NCBI GenBank assembly: GCA_921293015.1
Contig: OV121096.1
Span: 23,447,729 to 23,511,728 of the forward strand
From: Phorcus lineatus
Taxonomy: Eukaryota; Mollusca; Gastropoda; Trochida; Trochidae
Direction: 5' to 3'
DNA length: 64,000 nucleotides
Shown here: piece after piece, positions 20,947 to 29,360 of the stretch
How positions within the stretch are numbered: position 1 is the first letter of the stretch
Layout of the letters: every line of letters starts with the position of its first letter
Translations under genes and position numbers: made by a program
The notes under the pieces: generated by a model
Database searches by the model: none
The model's input: the letters and a program-made list of their open reading frames with translations, nothing else
Told to the model about the DNA's origin: nothing

Positions 20947-21149
20947 GGAACACGGCCTAATATATTTGTATATTTAGATCGCATTTGCATGTTTCACTTA
21001 ATTTCGCTTAGGATTCCTTTAAAATAGAATAAGGAGGCTTCTAGTGAAAAGACATTCTTGAATATGTTGAATGTCGTAAGAAAGCCAGTTTTTTTTGTAA
21101 ATATCATATTGCCGTTATCGATATCAATAGATTGGCATCATTGCATTAA

Positions 21150-21417
21150 TCCCGCCAGGGGCTTGTCTGCAGTAGAGAACTGTTCTACACGCATTCAGGT
21201 TTGGGTGCAATGCTACACTGAGTTTCAGCGCAGTACCACTCATGGTTCGCTAGTTCCAGCCGATGCTCGCACGTTTCACCGCAATGCATAGCCACAATTA
21301 ATGGTGTTGCGGGCTTTCCCCCTGCAATAAAACTAGCAGCTGCGATATAAGTGAAATATTCTTGAAAGCGGCATTAATCCCCAACTAACTCACTCACTCA
21401 CTCACTCACTCACTCAC
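21150..21417 (+). mobile_element. tRNA-derived SINE, 5'-truncated, copy 5
   Basis: Begins within the head (CCCGCCAGGGGC), keeps the whole body, and ends GCGGCATTAATCCCC with an (ACTC)n tail. Flanked by an exact 12 bp duplication TCATTGCATTAA at 21138-21149 and 21418-21429. The tail here is CTCA repeats while copies 1 and 2 have CTCAC repeats. Confidence 0.92.
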
Positions 21418-21429
21418 TCATTGCATTAA

Positions 21430-22190
21430 ATCTAAAGAGTGAGATCATGTTGGAGCTTTAGCAATGTGGATCTAGACCAAGAAAAGTGATTTGATAGGAC
21501 AAGAATCGGTAAAAATTCCCTCCTTATCAGCAAATCTAATCGAAAAGCAGATAAGGCTTAAGCAATATAAATCTAAATTGAGGGATTGTATGTTTTGCCA
21601 AACTACTTTCATCAAAGAAATATTTTATTTATGGTTAAATAAACCGTTATATTTCATTCATTTTTGATAAATGTCAAATACTTTCAAAGTTTCTATTGAA
21701 AGTACATTAAGAAAACAATATTCCATTACAAACAACACAAAAAATAACACACACAAAAACTGTACATAACGAGAAATATTTCTCATTAAGAACAGAAAGA
21801 AAATCAAATAAGCGCTACAGCAACTTCAAATAAGAAAATTCAAATTCCAAAGCTCGTAGATAAAATATTTCATTGGATAATTTCATGTATATACCTATTC
21901 GCACAAATCATTCATCATATTTTTATAAAAGAATTTATTTTTGAAACGAACAAAAAGTCCCTATAATTACCAATACACAAAATAATCCGTAATGATAAGA
22001 AACTACAGATCTCTTTCGTTTCATGATTTGTGAAATGAAAATGTTCATATCTCGGATCATACAACAGAGAAATGCAAAAATTATTTTATATTCATACATA
22101 TTATATGATTCATACATCTTTTTTCACATTAAGGTAGAATAAGATTGATTTTCAATTCAATAAGTATAGTACAAATGTAATACTTCTTCA
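21430..22190. other. Upstream region of the lectin gene, nothing specific recognised
   Basis: AT-rich. No promoter element can be assigned with confidence. A 60-codon minus frame (22117-21935) is not supported. Confidence 0.35.
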
Positions 22191-22197
22191 AAGGCGA

Positions 22198-22462
22198 ATG
22201 TTTTGGTTTTGGATTTTACAATTCATGATGATAATCACAAAGCAGCTGATTCTGATATCATTGAATAAGATATACAGTGATATCATGTACATTGACGAAG
22301 AGAAGAGTTTAATACAGTGTGCTTATAACTGTGTGGAAACCGGAAACTGCACCATCTTGTTTTATTTCAAGGCAAAGAAGAAATGTTTGATTTATACGGA
22401 GCATCCAGTAAATGGAAATCTAATCTATTCAGAGGGTTGGGATGTTTACAGACTGAATCAAC
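22198..22462 (+). CDS. Exon 1: leader and apple-like module
   Basis: ATG at 22198; ends ..AATCAAC before the donor GTAAGT at 22463, phase 1. Encodes QCAYNCVETGNC and KKKCLIY, then GWDVYRLNQ, a typical end of a PAN/apple module. Confidence 0.82.
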
Positions 22463-25400
22463 GTAAGTTTATTTTCTTCCTGAACTTGTTAAATATGGAG
22501 AGTATATGTTGTAACTGATGTACTATACAAGATCTCCTTCTTTAAACTTTTTTCGAAATACAAGATTTAAATAAAATTTTAAAAGCAAACTCAATTTTGG
22601 GTATATGAGCATTTATACAAGCTTGAATTTATGTGCTATCGGGTCGAAACGTATACTTTATTCAATATTGCGTCAATACCATTTAAATGACGTTACAAGT
22701 GCAAGTATAGTCATTATCAAATGACATTTAAAGTTCACATATTTGTGTTTTTTTAGTCATATCCAATAGAAAACTATAGTATATATTTGCCTATGTAGTC
22801 AATAGTTTAGTACGTGTATGTGTGCACATATAGTCAAGACCGATTGCAATCTTTAATTCGTTTATGTGTACAATATAGTCAATACCGATAGCAATCTTTG
22901 GTTCGTTTATGTGTGCAAATATAGTCAATACCGATAGCAATCTTTAATTCGTTTATGTGTGCAAATAAAGTCAATACCGATAGCAATCTTTAGTTCGTTT
23001 ATGTGTGCAAGTATAATCAATACCGATAGCAATCTTTGGTACGTTTATGTGTGCAAATATAATCAATACTGATAGCAATCTTTGGTACGTTTATGTGTGC
23101 AAATATAATCAATACTGATAGCAATCTTTGGTACGTTTATGTGTGCAAATATAATCAATACTGATAGCAATCTTTGGTACGTTTATGTGTGCAAATAAAG
23201 TCAATACCGATAGCAATCTTTAGTTCGTTTATGTGTGCAAATATAATCAATACTGATAGCAATCTTTGGTACGTTTATGTGTGCAAATAAAGTCAATACC
23301 GATAGCAATCTTTAGTTCGTTTATGTGTGCAAATATAATCAATACTGATAGCAATCTTTGGTACGTTTATGTGTGCAAATATAATCAATACTGATAGCAA
23401 TCTTTGGTACGTTTATGTGTGCAAATAAAGTCAATACCGATAGCAATCTTTAGTTCGTTCATGTGTGCAAATATAATCAATACTGATAGCAATCTTTGGT
23501 ACGTTTATGTGTGCAAATATAATCAATACTGATAGCAATCTTTGGTACGTTTATGTGTGCAAATATAATCAATACTGATAGCAATCTTTGGTACGTTTAT
23601 GTGTGCAAATATAATCAATACTGATAGCAATCTTTAGTTCGTTTATGTGTGCAAATATAATCAATACTGATAGCAATCTTTGGTACGTTTATGTGTGCAA
23701 ATATAATCAATACTGATAGCAATCTTTGGTACGTTTATGTGTGCAAATATAATCAATACTGATAGCAATCTTTAGTTCGTTTATGTGTGCAAATATATCA
23801 ATACTGATAGCAATCTTTGGTACGTTTATGTGTGCAAATATAATCAATACTGATAGCAATCTTTAGTTCGTTTATGTGTGCAAATATATCAATACTGATA
23901 GCAATCTTTAGTACGTTTATGTGTGCAAATATAATCAATACTGATAGCAATGTTTAGTACGTTTATGTGTGCAAATATATCAATACTGATAGCAATCTTT
24001 AGTTCGTTTATGTGTGCAAATATAATCAATAACGATAGCAATCTTTAGTACGTTTATGTGTGCAAATATAATCAATACTGATAGCAATCTTTAGTACGTT
24101 TATGTGTGCAAATATAATCAATACTGATAGCAATCTTTGGTACGTTTATGTGTGCAAATATAATCAATACTGATAGCAATCGTTAGTACGTTTATGTGTG
24201 CAAATAAAGTCAGTACCAATAGCAAACTTAAGTAGGTTTTATATGCAAATACAATGATTGCCAACAAGAACTAAAGTTATTTATTTTTGCACATATAGTC
24301 AATTTTGGCTTTGAAAAATGAACAATTGTAAGATCTAAGTGTTATGGAAATCTTTAAATTGTTCATCTGATTTTCTGTTTTCGTCATGTTCTATGTTCAG
24401 TTCCAGTTTGTTCCCTGGGTTGGACCATGTTTAGTGATACATGTTACAAGTTATTTAAAGAAGATGTCGCCCAAGAAATCGCACTTGTGAGTGTCAAATA
24501 AGTTATTCGATCAAAGTGATAGTTTCTCCTTTTTTTGCTCTAAAAGAGGAAAGCGTTATCAAATAGGAAATTATATTTAACACCTCCATCCCCATGACCC
24601 ATCACCACAAATTCTTATTTACGATTTTACCCAACAACAGACACATATATGGAAAATGGTTTACATTTGTGTCAAATTTGGTATATTAAAAGGTCATGAA
24701 TTATATTTTCATTTCTCCTAGCAGCATATCATCCAACTTTTCAAGACCCGGTTTTGTTGAAAATATGGAATGGTCCATCTGTTGTTAGATATATTCCGAA
24801 AACCAATCATTTAACATGCTTACATGAAAAACCTACAATATCATAGAAAATATATAAGTAGCATAAAAAGTGTTGCACCCACGTTTCTTGATTTAGAAAT
24901 GTATAACGCTGATTGGATGCAATCAAAGTGAGTTGTGCAATCAGTGAGTCGTCCTTACAGAACACATACGCCTCATTTGCGACAGTATCATTGCTTAGGC
25001 CTTTGTGACAACAAATATGTTATTCATGCATTCGTTGTTTTCATTGACTGCAATATTACCAGATAGTTTAAGTTGCAATATTGCGACGGTAGGGGAAACT
25101 GCCGAGAAACCTTCCTATTTAGACAGAGGCTGTATAGGAATTTATGACGGAGCTACCTCTGTGGGGAGAGAAGGAAAAATGCTATCCAGAAAATTCCATT
25201 GCCAGCAATGAGTCCGGATCTTAGTCTCTTGGAACACGTGTGGCACAATATTCAATGTCGGCATCCTCCTCCACAAAATTTGCATGAATTGGAAGAGGCA
25301 TCACATGTTACAGCAAATGAACTGTTTTCTTGGTATTCACAAACTCCTGGTTAAAATATTCATTCTGTTTTATTCAATCTCTTTCAACAATATAGTGCCA

Positions 25401-28400
25401 TGCTAAAAATATGGAGGTGCAACACTTTTTTGGCTATGTATATGTCGCTAAACATTACAGTTTTTGCAGTGTCACTTTTTTATTGTAGAAGAAATGCCGG
25501 GCACACAAAGCAAGTCTGGTCAATGTCCATTCAGCAACGGAAAACAAGTTTCTTAGGTCTTATCTGGGAGGTACGAATCATTATGGTCACGTGTTCTCGT
25601 GTTAATCAATGTCCAATCATAAGGCCTCTGGCAAAGCCTTTCGACAACAAGTTAGGGGCAAGTAATTCCTGTAAACCATTTGTTCTCATCATCGCCGCTG
25701 TGATTGGTCAGCCAATGACTAGTTTTTGTCTGAAAAGAACATTCGCCTGTTGGGGCTTTCGTCAGACCGCGGACAAAGGAACCACAGAATGAGTTATTAT
25801 CCGGTAGAAGCAACATTTTGAAATGTTTATTTTAATAAGACTTGACACTCTACTGCATTACTTTTATCGCATGTCCCAACATCCATTATTTGAAAATAGA
25901 TTAATTTTTATACGAGGAATATCATCTTGAGCCGAATTTAAGCGATATGCCCACTTCTCATTATACTTTACAAAGTCATGTGACATTTGAATAAACCATA
26001 AACTGCGGTTTAATATATACGCCACTCGTTGGAGGTTACACAAAATGGTGCCTTCTGGTTTGACGAAGGAAGGTTGTGTGAAAGTCTGGACTACTTTAAC
26101 AATGTATCATTGCGCACTGATGAGAACTATCAATACATGCTGTTTTTATAATTACCTATTTTGAAAAATCTTGGATAAGATTAAATATTGATTATTGAGT
26201 TTAAAGTTTCAATATAACAGTTTATTGAAAATATTAATTATATACTTTTCATTATTTTTTCGCGGATCTTATATGGGCGGGGCTTAATAGGGCCTATTAC
26301 ACTGAAGTCAAAAGAGTTGTTTTCCTGTAATTTGATTATCACAGAACTCTTAGAACGTTGGAAGCTCCTTTACTGGTAAATTGACGTGAGCCAATGATTA
26401 TGTAGTGTACTCACGGTTTTCTTAACACTAAAAGAGTTTTTCAAAACTCGACCATGCTAGTCTCTGCGAGATAAATACTAATACTGTTTAGTAAGGCTGC
26501 TCACCATAATAATTGTGCAAATTGTGGTAAAATTACCAATCTTTGTTCAATAACATATTTTTAAAGGTGATTTTTTAAGATAGTGAGACCTTAGAAATAT
26601 ATTTCATCTTCTGTGTATGCGCAACATTTTAATCATACAGATCAAATCTGACATTCTTAGCATAATCCTTGACGCAAACAAATTGGTGAACACTTTAGAG
26701 ATGCTTTTCTGTATGTACAAACATTTTTGTAGCCTTTCTTGCATTTTCATTAAACCAATTCTGAACATGACTTTACTGCTTCCTGGAGATTTGTCCAAAG
26801 GGTCCGTATGTTCCCCCTTCAATTTTTGTCCACCCCAAGTCTGTTGGAGATGGAAGGTCTGGCTGGGCAAAAAGAATCTGGCCCAACACGTGCTCCTTCG
26901 TATGTGGCTCTCTTGATATGCTGTTTAAAGTCAGCTCGTGTAGGAGGGATGCCTAGCAAAGAATTGTTCTTCATGACCAAGTTCTTCTGGTACCACTGAT
27001 TCCGGTATTCTTGCTTGATTAGCATACATCTTCATGACAAACATTTCACTTGTAATGAATGTTTTGTCTGGTATGCAAGCTGGAGCAGATGCTGGTGTCA
27101 GGAGGACTTCGGTAGGATCGGGCACAAAATCAATCTCATTGAAATCAGTCCGAAACTAATCGCTCGTACCTCGCTGCGTTTCTTGATCTGACCACGGCTC
27201 CATAAAAGCCGTGTCAGACGGCCTTGACCGTGACCTTTCACCTCCAATTATTCTAACCAATCACGTGTCCGCATACATATCGGTTGTGTTTGATCAACAA
27301 AGATTGCGGAAAGTTGAAAATAAGGGACGCTCTGAAAAATGTTTTGCAAAAGTTTTGAATAGATAGCATAAGAGATGAACATCATTGTTGTTGCAACTGA
27401 GATCTATCATTTTAATTGTATGATCAGCTTTCTTAATGAAAACATAATTGTCACTTTTGAGATACACATCAGTGGCGGATCCAGGAATTTTGAGTGAAAG
27501 CGAAGGAGCGAGAGGGGGCACCATCTAGGTCATCAATTTTACTGTCGATAATCCCCGGGGGTAGAGGGTCGGGGGTCCGGTGAATCGTCAACCATTATTT
27601 ACCTGCCTCCATTCAGAAAAATACTTAATTTGAAATTTAAAAATTGAAGTGAATTCCTCGAAACCCTTTGACAAAATGATTGTCGACCTAATTTTGATCA
27701 ATAATGTGTCGTAGTTTTGTTTTGGCAAATTTCTTCACTATAACTTTTAAATTTTTTGAAAACGTCTTTTCGACGAAGAAAATGCTAAATCAAACGCAAA
27801 TATTGTCACAATAATACATCTTAATCACCAACTTCCTCGGGTCGCAGACATAGCTAAATTTCCGACCAATTCCGGCGTATTCATCATGAGAGTCAACACA
27901 CCCACGATCATGTTACGTTCATCCCAGCTCGGCTTTTCTCGGGCCCATTCAGGAGAAGCTCGAATCCCGAGATACAAAGGTTACATGTGATGTTTTGAAT
28001 GTCAATTCAACAGTTGTCGAAGTCTTTCCAGCATCGATTCTTATTGGCTGGCACAGTCTGGCGGTCAAGGCCGTCTGACGCGGCTCTTATGGAGCCGTGG
28101 TCAGATCAAGAAACGCAGCGAGGTACGAGCGATTAGTTTCGGGCTGATTTCAATGAGACTGTCACAAAATCCAAGGCTGCCGAAGCAAATGTCTTTCCAC
28201 GTCTTTCAAAGGAAGTCACTATCTCACACCCTGTCAGTGCATTCAACATTGGTAAAGCTCTGGACTTCTCTGATGCCAAGGAGTAAAACAAGTGCTGCCA
28301 AGTAACGAAAGTGCTTGTCTGTTCCAAAGGCTATCCAGAGTTCAGCGTTTGGTTGAAGGATAGCAGGAAATGACGCTGTACCCATATATACGTCTTCTAT

Positions 28401-29014
28401 AAACGCCCTCTCATTGTTTGGATCTTGCAGCGTCCTTTAGACTGTTCGAAAAGTGTCTGTCCCAAAGAAGATCAAGACGTGAAACCTTGTGAAATTTTAC
28501 CTTGACATGAAGAACAAATACCGTTTTGGCATACTCATTGAAGGTTCCTTATTTGAGCATTTGGACAATGACAGCACCGTCTAGAATAACATAGGTGGCT
28601 GGTTGAGCTCCAGATTTGACTTCATTACGTACAGTGAGGCATTTCAATACGTCACACTTCTTACAAACTAATTACTTCCATGTCACTAACATGAATCCAT
28701 TGACATCGAAGCCAATCCGTTTACAAAAGGATAAAATTATTTTGGGATATGTTTTAAGCCATGCTGGATATTTTATATTATAACTTTTATACTGATTTTC
28801 AGATCCTCAAGCTCATTGGCTCGGAGGGAGGTACCACTCAAAGGAAAAGCAATGGAGGTGGACGGACGGGTCGAAGATTTCTCTTGACCTTTGGATAAAG
28901 CATAGACCAATCAACGAGTCGTCGGCAGCATGTATGGTTCAAACCGACCTAAACTGGGTGGACGTCACATGCAGCGAGGAGATACCCTATCTTTGTGAAA
29001 AAGCTCCCGAATAG
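22198..29014 (+). CDS. Secreted apple-like + C-type lectin domain protein, four exons
   Basis: Joined coding sequence 22198-22462, 24401-24486, 25489-25570, 28803-29014: 645 nt, 214 residues, stop TAG. Intron phases 1, 0, 1 agree at every junction. Residues 1-22 are a hydrophobic leader (MFWFWILQFMMIITKQLIL..). Residues 41-63 hold C-x3-C-x5-C-x11-C, the same module as the minus-strand gene. Residues 92-209 form a C-type lectin domain: CSLGWTMFSDTCY (C92, C103), C120, the WIGL position as WLGG (150-153), WRWTDG (162-167), and C188, C201, C209. All six cysteines of the long-form fold are present. The calcium/sugar motifs are atypical: RPIN stands where EPN or QPD is expected, and NWVDV replaces WND, so classical calcium-dependent mannose or galactose binding is doubtful. 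Likely a secreted recognition or adhesion protein; the ligand is unknown. The start could instead be the ATG at 22225. Confidence 0.85.
22810..24235 (+). repeat. 46 bp minisatellite, about 31 copies (intron 1 of the lectin gene)
   Basis: The unit combines GGTACGTTTATGTGTGCAAA with TATAATCAATACTGATAGCA and ATCTTT, 46 bp. Two subtypes occur: AGTTCGTTTATGTG with AATAAAGTCAATACCGATAG, and GGTACGTTTATGTG with AATATAATCAATACTGATAG. They alternate irregularly, with edge units more diverged than central ones. Some late units lack one A (AATATATCAATAC). The array fills most of intron 1 and ends about 170 bases before exon 2. Confidence 0.96.
24401..24486 (+). CDS. Exon 2: start of the C-type lectin domain
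   Basis: Acceptor CTATGTTCAG; the first TT completes the C of exon 1 to CTT (Leu89). Reads PVCSLGWTMFSDTCYKLF and ends GCACTT before the donor GTGAGT, phase 0. The CxxGWxxFxxxCY signature is diagnostic of the domain. Confidence 0.88.
24861..25434 (+). mobile_element. Internally deleted Tc1-like element in intron 2
   Basis: Termini GCATAAAAAGTGTTGCACC (after TA at 24859-24860) and GGTGCAACACTTTTTTGGC (before TA at 25435-25436) are inverted repeats. The right interior keeps the transposase C-terminus in frame from about 25177: KIPLPAMSPDLSLLEHVWHN, matching WPAxSPDLxPIEHxWD, ending at a TAA near 25354. The left part is replaced by a MITE (24950-25174). Dead. Confidence 0.8.
24950..25174 (-). 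mobile_element. MITE (family of 10153-10402) nested in the Tc1 remnant
   Basis: Read in reverse it follows the 10153-10402 copy almost base for base: CCACAGAGGTAGCTCCGTCA, GAAGGTTTCTCGGCAG, GCAATATTGCAACTTAAACT, GTCAATGAAAACAACGAATG, TTGTTGTCACAAAGGCC. The end proximal to 24950 is degraded. Confidence 0.72.
25489..25570 (+). CDS. Exon 3: central lectin-domain exon (82 bp)
   Basis: Acceptor TTTTTTATTGTAG; reads KKCRAHKASLVNVHSATENK then FLRSYLG; donor GTACGA follows ..CTGGGAG, phase 1. It supplies the third cysteine and the 'C..xxaSLVxVxSxxExxFL' helix-2 region of the fold, and links in frame to exons 2 and 4. It begins only 54 bases after a Tc1 remnant. Confidence 0.85.
25590..25790 (-). mobile_element. 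Foldback MITE fragment (family of 20557-20946)
   Basis: Shares GTCCAATCATAAGGCC, GCAAAGCCTTTCGACA, AAGTAATTCCTGTAAACCAT, ATCATCGCCGCTGTGATTGG, CCAATGACTAGTTTTTGTCTG and TTCGTCAGACCG with the interior of 20557-20946. Starts about 20 bases after lectin exon 3. Confidence 0.55.
25800..26600. other. Intronic DNA of the lectin gene, nothing recognised
   Basis: AT-rich stretch of intron 3 without recognised repeats or exons. Confidence 0.35.
26604..28625 (-). pseudogene. Decayed copy of a multicopy invertebrate gene family ('LTGC' motif), interrupted
   Basis: Minus-strand pieces in order: ATYVILDGAVIVQMLK (about 28600), ALPMLNALTGCE with FERRGKTFASAALDFV (28250-28163), then after an inserted element DFVPDPTEVLLTPASAPAC and QHIKRATYEGARVGPDSFCP (27131-26830). 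The order 'DGaAvVxML .. LPxxHALTGCDxxSxFxGkGKk .. LlxHvkRAxYQxxxW' is that of an uncharacterised protein family present in many copies in molluscs, cnidarians and other invertebrates, often thought to be element-borne. Stops, frameshifts and an insertion show it is dead. Identification rests on memory of the motif order. Confidence 0.6.
27131..28162. mobile_element. ~1.03 kb long-TIR element inserted in the pseudogene
   Basis: About 95 bp terminal inverted repeats: CAATCTCATTGAAATCAG.. CGCTCGTACCTCGCTGCG.. CAGACGGCCTTGACCG on the left and the reverse complement on the right (CGGTCAAGGCCGTCTGACGC.. TTCAATGAGACTG). Flanked by the 9 bp CACAAAATC at 27123-27131 and 28163-28171; removing the insert and one copy restores the pseudogene frame (..LDFV|PDPT..). 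The exact end may shift by one base because of overlap with the duplication. The interior has a GTGGCGGATCCAGGAATTTT segment followed by G-rich sequence near 27472. Long TIRs with an 8-9 bp duplication fit MULE or hAT derivatives. Confidence 0.85.
28626..28802. other. Intron 3 end with branch/acceptor region
   Basis: Pyrimidine-rich TTATACTGATTTTCAG immediately precedes lectin exon 4. No repeats seen. Confidence 0.5.
28803..29014 (+). CDS. Exon 4: C-terminal lectin-domain exon and stop
   Basis: Acceptor CTGATTTTCAG. G from exon 3 plus AT gives Asp145, then PQAHWLGGRY, WRWTDG, CMVQ, LNWVDVTC, IPYLCEKAPE and TAG at 29012-29014. Confidence 0.9.
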
Positions 29015-29055
29015 ATGTATTTGTTTCCAAATGATACATGATTTACTTAAACTGT

Positions 29056-29293
29056 CTTTAAAAGGGCAATAGATATCACCTTTTCAAGATAATTGAATTT
29101 ATGTCACGAAAACGACAAAAAATGTTCCAGAATTCAAGACCATGTTTTTAATCATAAGAAGCTGTTTTAAAAAGAATATACCATTATCGATAATATATAT
29201 ATTCTGAAAATAATACGTTTGGTAGAAGCTAATGTTCATTGGGGAAAATTTGAAGAAATAACACTATCAAAGACGTGCTTATGCCCCTTTAAC
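29056..29293 (+). mobile_element. Possible MITE in the lectin 3' flank
   Basis: TTTAAAAGGGCAATAGATATC on the left and GACGTGCTTATGCCCCTTTAA on the right form an imperfect inverted pair. The right end resembles the CGTGCTACTGTCCCCTTTAA end near 380-408. The lectin 3' UTR presumably runs into it; no canonical AATAAA is visible between the stop codon and the minisatellite. Confidence 0.4.
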
Positions 29294-29360
29294 AAGTTTG
29301 TTTTATGAATTTTTTTAACATTTCGAAAACGGAAAAAAGCTGCATTGTCAGCTCGCCTAC

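Noticed and set aside
22810-24235. CRISPR-like regular array
   Set aside because: Units are contiguous with no unique spacers and the context is a eukaryotic intron.
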